Notes: generated by a model from the letters alone, not told the origin. A DNA stretch of 64,000 bases from Streptosporangium saharense (GCF_014203715.1 NZ_JACHJP010000001.1:248001-312000), one strand, 5' to 3'; counted from the stretch's first letter, positions 52,501 through 60,748 are shown. A program made the numbers and translations.

Positions 52501-53049
52501 CTACAGGAGTCCGCGCCTTGACGCCCAGTCCGGGAGCTCGTTTCCGGTGCAGGGGAGGCGCATTCCTGTGGATCTGAGGGTGTCCACATGGCCGCAGATC
52601 TCCACGAGCGTCATTTTGCCGAGCCGGTGCAGCCGGGTCAGGAACCACACCGTTCCGTGTATCTCCAGCCCCTGCGCTCGGCCCACTCTGGTCGCGTCAC
52701 GATCATCCGTGATGGCGACAAGACCATGAATCTCGGCGGCGGTGAAGACGCTGGCCTCTCCCACGTTGTGCTCGTCGGCACCCAGCAGGTTGGCCCACTG
52801 CCCGAAGGCGATCAGTTCCTCGTCGGTGTCCTGCGGGAGAACCCGTAGCCATTCCAGGTCGGCGGTCGATCTCAGTGACGGGTACTGGTCGCTGTACTTG
52901 TCGACCTCCTTCGCCACGATGTGTGTGGTGGTCAGCGTGGAGACGCAGGCGCCGAGAACGTCGAGGCGGTCGGCTTTGGCGAAGTGGTGAATGACCATGG
53001 CGTCCGCGACGAGCGGGGGTAGTGGCCCGTCCGCTCCGGTCACGCTCAT
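52501..53049 (-). CDS. PIN-like toxin of an XRE/ImmA-linked pair
   Basis: 182 aa. PIN-type RNase features: early aspartate in LVADAMVIHHFAKADRL (D16), a central glutamate region (VGEASVFTAAEIHGLVAITDD) and RDATRVGRAQGLEIHGTVWFL, the typical end of DUF3368/PIN-like toxins. The start overlaps the stop of the XRE-ImmA/IrrE gene by four bases (ATGA), so the two are translated together. XRE-COG2856 regulators paired with such proteins are a described toxin-antitoxin arrangement. Activity is inferred. Confidence 0.78.
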   Translation of the reverse strand: MSVTGADGPLPPLVADAMVIHHFAKADRLDVLGACVSTLTTTHIVAKEVDKYSDQYPSLRSTADLEWLRVLPQDTDEELIAFGQWANLLGADEHNVGEASVFTAAEIHGLVAITDDRDATRVGRAQGLEIHGTVWFLTRLHRLGKMTLVEICGHVDTLRSTGMRLPCTGNELPDWASRRGLL

Positions 53050-54140
53050 GGAGCATCATCCTCTTCGGGCCTGGGTGGCAGATCCGCCGCGCTTTCAAGC
53101 TGCCCGTGCATCAGTTCCAGAGCCCGTTCACCGGTGATCCGGCCCTTCCGGTACGCCGTCATCACGGCGTGCGCGAAACTCGGGGGGACGCGAATGGTGT
53201 TGAGGTCCGGCTGAGGTGACCAACCCAGGGAGTCTCTGAACTCCGCGAGGGTCGGTAGGCAGGATCGAAGGCCTTTTTCCTCGGTTGGAGTGATCAGTTT
53301 GGCGGTCCGGGCCTGCCGTAGCGCGAGACTCCAGGAGGTTCGATATTCCGCCGCGAGCCCTACCAGGGCTGATCGGGTTGATTCCTTCACCCTGAAGGCT
53401 TGGCGGACAGCCTCGACAGGCAGGAGGAGTTCTGCCGCGAAGGCGTCTATCACCGCTTCGCGTTCCATCCTGGAGGCGCTGATCCCTATGTCCGTTGAGT
53501 ACTCGTCGCCAAGTATCAGATGACCGAGTTCGTGAGCCGCGGTGCTGCGCCGTCGACCGGGATCACCGTTGAGGCTCACCACCGCCGCCGCCACGTCGCC
53601 GTCCACCGCCGATGCTCCGTCTCCTGGCAGATCCGTCACCAGGATGTACTGACCACATCGCTCGCACAGATCAGCCAGGGACTCGATGGCGGCGGTTCCC
53701 AGGTGGAGATCGTTTCTGAGCCACCTGGCGGCCTCCACCGCGGCGGCAGGCCTGTCAACTCTGCCGGTATACCGCTTGATCGGCTTCGGACTGAGCACGC
53801 CTAACGACATGAGCATGCGGATCTCACGGATCCACGCGGCCAGCGCGCTGTCGATGCGATAGGAGGCCTTGGTGGCGTCCGACACCGTGTCCTCGGCCAG
53901 AGGCGTGCGGTGGGACATAACCGTCGGCGGCGCGTTCAGGAAGTGCCCGATGGGCATGTCGAGCGCACGGGCCAGCCGGGCGAGTTCCAGTGCGTCGAGC
54001 CGCCTTGAACCGGCTTCGATCTTGCTGACCATGGTTCTGTCAAGATCAATTTCCAGGGCAAGCTGTTCCTGTGACAGTCGCATGGCCAGTCGCGCCTCGC
54101 GGACTCGCTCTCCGATCTCGCTCCAGTCAAGGGTGCTCAT
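53046..54140 (-). CDS. XRE regulator with ImmA/IrrE metallopeptidase domain
   Basis: 364 aa. Residues about 8-65: XRE helix-turn-helix (IGERVREARLAMRLSQEQLALEIDLDRTMVSKIEAG). Residues about 150-260: ImmA/IrrE zinc peptidase with H203-E-L-G-H207 in TAAHELGHLILGD and a following EREAVIDAFAAELLLP providing E228. Such proteins act as antitoxin/repressor and may be inactivated by, or cleave, a partner under stress. ATG at 54140 sits beside a palindrome with no Shine-Dalgarno sequence; GATTAT ends six bases before the ATG, so the transcript may be leaderless. The frame stays open upstream to 54389 without homology. Confidence 0.88.
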   Translation of the reverse strand: MSTLDWSEIGERVREARLAMRLSQEQLALEIDLDRTMVSKIEAGSRRLDALELARLARALDMPIGHFLNAPPTVMSHRTPLAEDTVSDATKASYRIDSALAAWIREIRMLMSLGVLSPKPIKRYTGRVDRPAAAVEAARWLRNDLHLGTAAIESLADLCERCGQYILVTDLPGDGASAVDGDVAAAVVSLNGDPGRRRSTAAHELGHLILGDEYSTDIGISASRMEREAVIDAFAAELLLPVEAVRQAFRVKESTRSALVGLAAEYRTSWSLALRQARTAKLITPTEEKGLRSCLPTLAEFRDSLGWSPQPDLNTIRVPPSFAHAVMTAYRKGRITGERALELMHGQLESAADLPPRPEEDDAP

Positions 54141-54141
54141 G

Positions 54142-54156
54142 GTGCGATAATCGCAC
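54142..54156. promoter_or_regulatory. Operator of the XRE-PIN pair
   Basis: GTGCGAT-A-ATCGCAC is a perfect dyad ending one base from the XRE start codon. It overlaps the likely -10 hexamer GATTAT (minus strand), the classic place for toxin-antitoxin autorepression. Confidence 0.7.
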
Positions 54157-54259
54157 ACCGCATGGTAGGTGGAGCAGACGTCGTGGATATCAGGGAAACA
54201 ACTTTGCTGAAGCGATGAGATGGGATGTCGGACCCGGTGCTCTCTTCTTGGAGGCCGAA

Positions 54260-54631
54260 TCAGGTCAGGGTGCCGGCGAAGATGATTATTTGGTCTATGT
54301 CGCCGTTGGGCGTCAGGTGGACGACGTCTGTGCCGGACAGGATGGGTTCGCCGGTGGGTGACTCGTAGCGCCAGCCGAATCTCGCCCATTCTCCTGGGGC
54401 GTCCACGTCGGTTGTTCTGATGAGGCGGCCCGGGCCTTCGGGGTGGCCGTGGACGACCTCGGTGATGAAGTCGTTGACGGCTTCGCGGCCGACGCCGCGG
54501 CCCAGGGGGTTCCAGAAGACGACGTCGGCGGAGAGCGCGCGGCTCAGGAGGGTGGTGCGACGCTCGGGGTCAACGGTGTTGGCCGCCTCGACGAAGTCGT
54601 CGACGACCCGCGCGTAGAGGTCTTCTTCCAT
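54260..54631 (-). CDS. SnoaL-like/nuclear transport factor 2 family protein
   Basis: 123 aa, the NTF2-like cone fold: helix DFVEAANTVDPERRTTLLSRALSADVVFWNP, then GREAVNDFITEVVHGHPEG, WARFGWRYESPTG and a final DQIIIF strand. Such proteins are isomerases, hydrolases or ligand-binding proteins; the sequence does not say which. ATG at 54631. It is divergent from the HD-domain gene, 105 bp away. Confidence 0.82.
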   Translation of the reverse strand: MEEDLYARVVDDFVEAANTVDPERRTTLLSRALSADVVFWNPLGRGVGREAVNDFITEVVHGHPEGPGRLIRTTDVDAPGEWARFGWRYESPTGEPILSGTDVVHLTPNGDIDQIIIFAGTLT

Positions 54632-54736
54632 CGCTCCACGGTCCTTTCGACGGGCGCCATCTGTTCCTACCCTTCGTCGTGGTTTCCGAGGGTTGGGGAG
54701 GAGGGCGTCTACGATCCTGAGAAGGGGGTGGGGTCC

Positions 54737-55312
54737 ATGGCGGAGGAAATGACGGGGCTGGCGGGGCTGCTGTACGAGATGGGGTTGCTCAAGCGGTACC
54801 GGCGCACAGGATGGCTGGTCGCCGGGGTGCGTGATCCCGAGAGTATCGCGGACCACTCGTTCAGGGCGGCGGTCATCGCGAGCGTGATCGCGGCGCTGGA
54901 GGGCGCGAATCCCGAGCGGGCCGCGTTCATGAGCCTGTTCCACGACACCCAGGAGACGCGGATCACCGACATCCCCTACCTCGGCAAGCGCTACCTGAAG
55001 CCGGCGTCGAACGAGGAGGTCACGGCCGACCAGGTGAGCGGGGTGCCCGAGGTCGTGGCGGAGGTGGTGAGCGGTGCCGTCGCCGAGTACGAGGAGAAGA
55101 CGAGCCTTGAGGCCGTCTGCGCCCGCGACGCCGACAAGCTCGAATGCCTGGTCCAGGCGGTCGAGTACCGCGAGCAGGGATACCAGAACGTCCAACCGTG
55201 GATCGACAGCTCGCTCGCCGCGCTGCGGACGCCCTCGGCCAAGCGACTGGCGGACGAGGTGCTCGACACGGGATCGCTGGAGTGGGTGACCCAGGTCCTC
55301 AACGGGGACTGA
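54737..55312 (+). CDS. HD domain phosphohydrolase (YfbR/5'-deoxynucleotidase-like)
   Basis: 191 aa, cytosolic. Metal ligands of the HD fold are visible: H40 in ESIADHSFRAA, H69-D70 in SLFHDTQETR, and the late aspartate in CARDADKLECLVQA. The size and motif order match HDDC2/YfbR-type nucleotidases that dephosphorylate deoxynucleoside monophosphates. ATG at 54737 (MAEEMTG) is preferred; a GTG nine bases upstream is in frame. Confidence 0.87.
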   Translation: MAEEMTGLAGLLYEMGLLKRYRRTGWLVAGVRDPESIADHSFRAAVIASVIAALEGANPERAAFMSLFHDTQETRITDIPYLGKRYLKPASNEEVTADQVSGVPEVVAEVVSGAVAEYEEKTSLEAVCARDADKLECLVQAVEYREQGYQNVQPWIDSSLAALRTPSAKRLADEVLDTGSLEWVTQVLNGD

Positions 55313-55360
55313 GCCCATGTCCCCGGCGGGGAAACGGGGCCTGAGCAGGAAGGACAAGTC

Positions 55361-55562
55361 CGGTCGTGTGGGGCTGGACCCACGGCCCATGCAGGACTGG
55401 GTCGCGCTGCCGATGGGGGACAAGCTCGGTCGTGTGGGGCTAGGTCGCGCTGCCGGATAGGGGGCAAGCCTGGTCGTGCGGGGCTGAGTTCACGCCCTTG
55501 ACAGGGGAAACGGAGAGACTGGATCGCGCCGCCGATGGGGGCAAGCTCGGTCGTGTGGGGCT
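55361..55562 (+). repeat. Degenerate direct repeats in the gap after the HD gene
   Basis: CGGTCGTGTGGGGCT occurs at 55361, 55427 and 55548, with a variant (TGGTCGTGCGGGGCT) at 55471. Most copies are preceded by GATGGGGG(A)CAAGCT and by GG(A/G)TCGCGC(T/C)GCCG. Spacing is irregular (66, 44 and 77 bases). The 457-bp gap 55313-55769 holds no other supported feature. Confidence 0.7.
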
Positions 55563-55769
55563 GAATCCGAAAGCGGCCACGGTCCAGGTGGGGTTGGACA
55601 GGGCGATTTCGGTTGTACGGCTCTCGCGGGGGTGGGAGAGCGAATCGGCAGGTCAGGGGACTGTCAAGGGTGGGTATTGTGGGGATATTCGTGTTGTTTA
55701 TCCCCTTTGTCCTTGTTTGGGAATCTGCTTGAGGATCTCTGGGGGACCTGAAGACCCGAGGTGAGTCCC

Positions 55770-55910
55770 ATGAGCATTCACGTTCACGTCCGTGTCAGCG
55801 GCGGCCTGGCCGTCACCGAGAGTGGGGAACTGGTCGAGGACTACCGCTGCGGGTGCGGTGCCACCTGGACGGATGTCCACCGGGTCGACGAGGGGCAGCC
55901 CGAGATCTGA
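55770..55910 (+). CDS. 46-aa protein with CxC motif
   Basis: The frame reads MSIHVHVRVSGGLAVTESGE, then a tail with YRCGCGATWTDVHRV and the end EGQPEI. It has a GGTGAG ribosome-binding site eight bases before the ATG. The CxC pair and aromatic residues suggest half of a zinc knuckle, perhaps formed on dimerisation. The alternation of small polar codons and high third-position GC supports coding. Family unknown to me. Confidence 0.55.
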   Translation: MSIHVHVRVSGGLAVTESGELVEDYRCGCGATWTDVHRVDEGQPEI

Positions 55911-55938
55911 GCCCCTCGCCGCCTGGCGGAGGGGAAGG

Positions 55939-56700
55939 TCAGCCGCGGATGCCGCACAGCAGGCGGTTGTTGCCGCGCTGCCACAGGCAGCCGACCTCGA
56001 CGAAGCCCGCGTCCAGGAGCGCGTTGACGTGCGTGGACAGCAGCGGGGACTCCGAGCCGTGGTGGTCGGCGCCCGCGGTGGCGCGGGTGGCGTTGAGTTC
56101 GGTGAAGGCGGGGGCGGCGGCGACCGCGTCCCACCACTGACGCCAGTCCTCGGGGTGGTTCCCGGCGAACCTGCGCGCGGCCTCCCGGTCGTGCACGGCG
56201 AGTTCGAGACGCGACAGGGCCGGGGTGGTGTCCTCGGTCTCCATGTGGTCGCCGTTGAGCAGGAGCCCACCGGGGCAGAGGACGGTCGCCACCTCGGCAT
56301 ACACCTTCGCGATGTCCTGCGGGGAGATCCAGTGCAGCGCCGTGGTGCTCACCGCGGCGTCGGCGGGGCCGTCCAGGCCGAGTTGGTCGCTCCAGCCGGG
56401 GACGCGCAGGTCGAGAGAGACGAACCTGAGGCGCGGGTCGGGGTAGGCGGCCCTGCCGAGGCCGAGCAGCAGCGGGTCGGCGTCGATTGCGACCACCCTC
56501 GCCTCGGGAAGGCGTTCCAGGAGCCGGGCGGCCAGTGAACCCGGTCCGCAGCCGAGGTCGATGACGAGCGGATCCGGGCGGCCCGCCGCCTCCACGGCGT
56601 CGATCAGCGCGGTGAAACGCTCCTCACGGTCGGGTAGGTAGCCCTCCTGCTGACGGTCCCAGCGCGTGATCCACTCATGTGCGACATCGTGGGTGAGCAC
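55939..56700 (-). CDS. Class I SAM-dependent methyltransferase
   Basis: 253 aa, trans-aconitate methyltransferase-like. LVIDLGCGPGSLAARLLERLPEARVVAIDADP is motif I plus the acidic end of strand 2; AVSTTALHWIS is the post-motif typical of the trans-aconitate group; LCPGGLLLNGDH follows. Substrate unknown. The GTG at 56700 is the only plausible start. It is divergent from the CGNR regulator gene across 72 bp containing an inverted repeat, so it may be that regulator's target. Confidence 0.88.
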   Translation of the reverse strand: MLTHDVAHEWITRWDRQQEGYLPDREERFTALIDAVEAAGRPDPLVIDLGCGPGSLAARLLERLPEARVVAIDADPLLLGLGRAAYPDPRLRFVSLDLRVPGWSDQLGLDGPADAAVSTTALHWISPQDIAKVYAEVATVLCPGGLLLNGDHMETEDTTPALSRLELAVHDREAARRFAGNHPEDWRQWWDAVAAAPAFTELNATRATAGADHHGSESPLLSTHVNALLDAGFVEVGCLWQRGNNRLLCGIRG

Positions 56701-56735
56701 ACCGGCCTCCTTGTGACTGTCGTCTATGCTTTCAA

Positions 56736-56767
56736 CAGTTACAAGCTAGAACGCGAGGATGTAACTG
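56736..56767. promoter_or_regulatory. Inverted repeat between methyltransferase and CGNR genes
   Basis: CAGTTACA (56736-56743) and TGTAACTG (56760-56767) are perfect inverted repeats 16 bases apart, six bases upstream of the CGNR start, in an AT-rich patch. It is a candidate operator for the CGNR regulator on both divergent genes. Confidence 0.6.
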
Positions 56768-56772
56768 GTCAA

Positions 56773-57357
56773 GTGGATTTCAACAGTCACACCGATGGGG
56801 TCGTCCGCGTCGCGGTCGCACTGGTCAACGCGCTGTCCCCGGGGGAGCGGCGGGGCCGTCCCTTCCCGCGCCCCCGTGACCTCGCCGTCGCGGGGACCGA
56901 GGCGCTGCGGGGTGCCGGATACCCGGACCAGGCGAAACTCACCGAGAACGAGGCCGCCGAACTGGCCGGGATCGCGGCCAGGCTGCGCGAGGTGTTCGAG
57001 GCCGTCGCGGCCGAGGACATCGACGCCGCCGCCCTGAAGGTCAACGACCTGCTCACCGAGACGCGCGCCCGGCCCTCACTCCAGCGGCACGACGGCGAAC
57101 CCTGGCACCTGCACTTCCACGGCCCCGACGGGACTATGGCTGCCGACTGGGGGGCTAGCTGTGCCACCGGTCTGGCGATCGTGCTGGGCGGCGACTTCCG
57201 CGACCGCCTCGGGGTCTGTACGGCACCGCACTGCGACCGCGTCTACGTGGACGTCTCCCGCAACGGCACCCGCCGCTTCTGCGGCACCGCGTGCCAGAAC
57301 CGCGTCAAGACCGCGGCCTTCCGCGCCAGGGAGGCGAAGGGGAAGGTCACTCCGTGA
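56773..57357 (+). CDS. CGNR zinc finger (ABATE domain) regulator
   Basis: 194 aa. An N-terminal ABATE ligand-binding domain (VRVAVALVNALSP, NEAAELAGIAARLREVFEAVAAED) is followed by a C-terminal CGNR-type zinc finger: CTAPHCDRVYVDVSRNGTRRFCGTACQNRVKTAAFR, here with CGTACQNR in place of the usual CGNR core. GTG at 56773 matches the family start (VDFNSHTD); there is no clear Shine-Dalgarno sequence. The 3' end overlaps the convergent response regulator gene by 11 bp. Confidence 0.88.
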   Translation: MDFNSHTDGVVRVAVALVNALSPGERRGRPFPRPRDLAVAGTEALRGAGYPDQAKLTENEAAELAGIAARLREVFEAVAAEDIDAAALKVNDLLTETRARPSLQRHDGEPWHLHFHGPDGTMAADWGASCATGLAIVLGGDFRDRLGVCTAPHCDRVYVDVSRNGTRRFCGTACQNRVKTAAFRAREAKGKVTP

Positions 57358-58000
57358 CCAGGCCCGCCTCGTGGGCGAGGACGGCCGCCTGGACCCGGTT
57401 GCGCAGGTCGAGACGGGTGAGGATCGCGCTGACGTGCCCCTTGACCGTGCCCTCGACGAGGCCGAGCCGCCTGGCGATCTGGGCGTTCGACAGCCCGGCG
57501 CCGAGCAGGGCGAGCACGTCGCGCTCCCGCTCGGTGAGCGCCTCGACCCTGCCACGGGCCGTCACCGCGCGGCCGAGCCGGGGCGAGCGGAGCTCCCCGA
57601 TCACCCGCGCGGCCATCCTCGGCGACAGGTAGGCGCCGCCCCCGGCGACCGCGTGGACCCCGGCGATCAGCTCGCGGGGGTTGCCCGACTTGAGCAGGAA
57701 GCCGCGTACACCGTCGTCGAGCGCCCTGGTCAGGTAGGCGTCCTCGCCGAAGGTCGTGAGGATGGCCACGGCGACCGCGGGAGCCGTACGGATGATCTCG
57801 ATGGCGGCGGCGAGACCGTCGAGGCGGGGCATGCGGATGTCGAGCAGGGCGACGTCGGGCCGGTGCGTGAGGGCCAGCTCGACGGCCTCCCGCCCGTCTC
57901 CGGCCTCGGCCACCACCTTGATGCCCGGGTCCGTGGCGAGGATGGCGCCGACCCCGGCCCTGACCATCTCGTCATCGTCGGCCAGCAGCACTCTGATCAT
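57347..58000 (-). CDS. NarL/LuxR family response regulator
   Basis: 217 aa. Receiver domain (1-120) with acidic pocket D8-D9-D10, phospho-acceptor D54 in VALLDIRMP and the lysine in GFLLKSG. LuxR-type helix-turn-helix (155-205): LTERERDVLALLGAGLSNAQIARRLGLVEGTVKGHVSAILTRL. The ATG at 58000 has GGGAGA upstream; a GTG at 58036 overlapping the kinase stop is an alternative. It is third in the serine hydrolase-kinase-regulator operon. Confidence 0.94.
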   Translation of the reverse strand: MIRVLLADDDEMVRAGVGAILATDPGIKVVAEAGDGREAVELALTHRPDVALLDIRMPRLDGLAAAIEIIRTAPAVAVAILTTFGEDAYLTRALDDGVRGFLLKSGNPRELIAGVHAVAGGGAYLSPRMAARVIGELRSPRLGRAVTARGRVEALTERERDVLALLGAGLSNAQIARRLGLVEGTVKGHVSAILTRLDLRNRVQAAVLAHEAGLVTE

Positions 58001-58032
58001 GGTTCTCCCGCGTAGGGCCGCGACGGCTTCGG

Positions 58033-59103
58033 TCACGATTGCTCCGCGTGTGGCAGTGTGGCCACGACCTCGAACTCCCGGCCCCGGGGTCCGGCCTGGA
58101 AGGTGCCGCCGTGCTGGGGGACGTGTTCCCGGAGCGTGGGCAGGCCCGAACCCGCCCCGGTGCCTCGCCGTACGCGATGGGGGAGGGGGTTGACGACGGT
58201 GACCACCGTCGTGTCGTCGGAGGTGGCCAGGCGGACCCGCACGGGTTCGCCCGGGGCGTGTTTGGCGGCGTTGGTGAGGGCCTCCTGGACGACGCGGTGG
58301 GCGAGCTCGCTCGTCGGGGGCGGCAGGTGCCGTACGCCGTGCCATTCGAGGGAGACCGGCAGGCCCGCGCCCGCGGCCCGCTCGACGAGGGCCTCCACGC
58401 TGCCTGCGGGGAGGAGCGGCGCGGGGCCGCCGTCGCGCAGCAGGGTGAGGACCTCGGCCAGGCGCTCGGTCGCGAGCCCGGCGCTCTCGCGCAGCTTCGC
58501 GGCGGCCTCACGGTGGCGTTCGTCCAGGTCGGGAGCCATCTCCAGGGCTCCGGCGCGTAACGCGAGCAGGCTCAGTTCGTGGCCGAGCGTGTCGTGCATG
58601 TCGTGGGCGATCCGGGCGCGCTCCTGGAGCCTGGCCCGTTCCGCGGTGACCGTGACCAGCTCGGCCTGCTGGTACGTGGAGCGGCCGAGCATCCACGGCA
58701 GCGCGACCGTCAGGCCGAGCAGCAGCACCCCCACCCCCCACACCTCACCCAGGGCCACGCCGAACACGACGTCGAGCGCCACCCCGGCCGCGCACGCGCC
58801 CAGCGCGGGAGCCACCTTCGGCGCCCTCCGCCCCGCCAGCAGGCTGATCACGAAGAGGGACGCGCAGAGCGCGCTGCTCCACACCGGGACGCTGTCGGTC
58901 ATGCTCAGCGCCACGGTGACGCTCGCCACCGCGCATATCCAGAGCGCGACCGTCGGGTACGGCCCCAGCGACACGGCACCGGCGACGGGGACGAGCAGGG
59001 CGGCGGCCAGCGTCCACCCGGACAGTTCACCGGACAGGGCGATGACGGCCAGCAACCCCACGAGCAGCACCGACGCCCACGGAGGGACGGGCAGGCGGGT
59101 CAT
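58033..59103 (-). CDS. Histidine kinase of NarL-type two-component system
   Basis: 356 aa. About five membrane helices in residues 1-140 with no large external domain, suggesting sensing in or at the membrane. HisKA_3 dimerisation domain with phospho-histidine H170 in RIAHDMHDTLGHELSLLALRA, then HATPase_c (VVQEALTNAAKHAPGEPVRVRL, GTGAGSGLPTLREHV). The ATG at 59103 overlaps the stop of the upstream serine hydrolase (ATGA); the response regulator follows 32 bp after. Confidence 0.94.
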   Translation of the reverse strand: MTRLPVPPWASVLLVGLLAVIALSGELSGWTLAAALLVPVAGAVSLGPYPTVALWICAVASVTVALSMTDSVPVWSSALCASLFVISLLAGRRAPKVAPALGACAAGVALDVVFGVALGEVWGVGVLLLGLTVALPWMLGRSTYQQAELVTVTAERARLQERARIAHDMHDTLGHELSLLALRAGALEMAPDLDERHREAAAKLRESAGLATERLAEVLTLLRDGGPAPLLPAGSVEALVERAAGAGLPVSLEWHGVRHLPPPTSELAHRVVQEALTNAAKHAPGEPVRVRLATSDDTTVVTVVNPLPHRVRRGTGAGSGLPTLREHVPQHGGTFQAGPRGREFEVVATLPHAEQS

Positions 59104-60593
59104 GGCACCGACACTATCCGGGCCGGGGAAGTACGGCGGAGCCGGACAAGGGTGACGATCCTGGAGGTCAGCACGGCGAGGTTCACCAGGGCCGCGACCG
59201 CCGTCCAGACGACCAGCGGGGCCGAGTAGTAGAGAAGCTGCAGATAGGTGATGTCCCGCCCACCCCCCGCGAGCGTGCCCAGCAGCCGGGGCAGGAAGAC
59301 CAGCAGGACCAGGGGAAACACCCTGGGCAGCAGCCTCGGGACGAGCCGCCACCGGGGCCGGGAGGCGAACCGCTCCGCCCAGCGCCGGACGTGCCGCAGG
59401 TTGCGTACGCCGAGGACCAGGCTCAACAGGGTGAGGCAGGCCAGCGCCAGGTCGATGATCAGCCGCAGCGGGGGATCCGTTTCCGCCGTGCCACCGGTCA
59501 CCAGGGCGGCCAGTTCGTCCGCCAGCGCGCCGATGCCCTCGTTGCCGAGTCCGATGCCGCTGTTGCCCATGACCGCGATGCCGTACCCGCCGGGAAGCAG
59601 CAGTTGGTGGGCGGTGTAGGTGAACCAGACGCCGCTGTGGCCGATCCGTCCCTTCGTGTCAGTGTCCCAGCCGAGGCCGTACGTCCAGCGCCGGTCTGAG
59701 GAGGTGTGCGTGGCCCGCACGCCCGCCGCGGACAGCAGCCGGGTGCCGTTGGGGGCCATGCCCCCGTTGTTCTGTGTGATGAGCCAGGTGGCCATGTCCT
59801 CGGCGGTGGTGATCACGCCGTCGGAGCCGCCGACGAACCGCTTGGGCTCGGCGGCCGGAAGCGAGAGCCCGTAGGCGTAGAGGTGTCCCTCGCGCACGCC
59901 GGAGGGCAGGTCACGCGGGGTCTGGGCGATCGTGGTCGTCGAACGCATGCCGATGGGACCGAACACGTGCCGCCGCAGGTGCTCGGAGAACGGCTCACCC
60001 GTGACGACCTCGACCAGCCGGGCGGCGAGGTGGTAGTTGGTGTTCGTGTAGCGGTGCCGGGTGCCCGGTTCGGTGGCCAGCGTCGCCGTCCCGGCCCGGA
60101 CCACGGCCTCCTCGGGGGAGCCGGGCTGCGGCAGGCTCTTCTCGGGGAAGGTGGCGTCGCTGAGCCCGGAGGTCTGGTTCAGCAGTTGCCGTACGGTGAT
60201 CCGCGTCCCCCGGAGGTCGGCGAGGTGGAAGCCGGGCAGATAGTCCCGAACCGGGGCGTCCAGCACCACCTTGCCCTCCTCGGCCAGCCGTACCACGGCG
60301 AGCGCGGTGAAGGACTTGCTGACCGAGGCGACCGGCATCGGCGTCGTCGCGGTCACCGGGGCGCCCGAGGAGTCGTGGCCGTAGCCTCCCGTGTAGAGCA
60401 CCCGGTCACCCCGCGTGATCGCCACGGCGACGCCCGGATAGCCGGACCTGGCGGCGAAGCCGGACACGACCCGCTGGACCGCCGTGCCGTACGGCTCCGC
60501 CTGGGCGGGCAGCGGGGCGGCGACCGTCATGGTCAGGAGGACCATGGCCGTGAGAAGTGCCGTTTTCCAGGTTGGGGTTCTGTTACACGACAT
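59100..60593 (-). CDS. Secreted beta-lactamase family serine hydrolase with membrane tail
   Basis: 497 aa. Signal peptide (about 1-32, ending PAQA), class C beta-lactamase/DD-peptidase-like domain with S90-V-S-K93, the YTN motif in HRYTNTNYH, and a later RIGHSG(V) corresponding to the third motif. The last 130 residues hold three or four helices (LIIDLALACLTLLSLVLG, FPLVLLVFLPRLLG, LVVWTAVAALVNLAVL). It is coupled to the kinase gene, so the pair may link cell-wall or peptide processing to signalling. Confidence 0.9.
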   Translation of the reverse strand: MSCNRTPTWKTALLTAMVLLTMTVAAPLPAQAEPYGTAVQRVVSGFAARSGYPGVAVAITRGDRVLYTGGYGHDSSGAPVTATTPMPVASVSKSFTALAVVRLAEEGKVVLDAPVRDYLPGFHLADLRGTRITVRQLLNQTSGLSDATFPEKSLPQPGSPEEAVVRAGTATLATEPGTRHRYTNTNYHLAARLVEVVTGEPFSEHLRRHVFGPIGMRSTTTIAQTPRDLPSGVREGHLYAYGLSLPAAEPKRFVGGSDGVITTAEDMATWLITQNNGGMAPNGTRLLSAAGVRATHTSSDRRWTYGLGWDTDTKGRIGHSGVWFTYTAHQLLLPGGYGIAVMGNSGIGLGNEGIGALADELAALVTGGTAETDPPLRLIIDLALACLTLLSLVLGVRNLRHVRRWAERFASRPRWRLVPRLLPRVFPLVLLVFLPRLLGTLAGGGRDITYLQLLYYSAPLVVWTAVAALVNLAVLTSRIVTLVRLRRTSPARIVSVP

Positions 60594-60748
60594 GGCGTGC
60601 TCCGATCGTCTCGTTGGCGAAGGTCACGTTAGGCACCGCGAAATCCCAGGTCAGGAGCCCGAAGTCAGGGGACGTCCCTGTCTTTCGTCAGGGGTGGGTT
60701 TTCTTTTGGTGGCCGAGGAGGTTCGTGAGGCGCCATAGGCTTGGGGGC

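Noticed and set aside
55498-55764. An 88-codon open frame in the repeat block
   Set aside because: It runs through degenerate repeats, has no ribosome-binding site and no recognisable domain.
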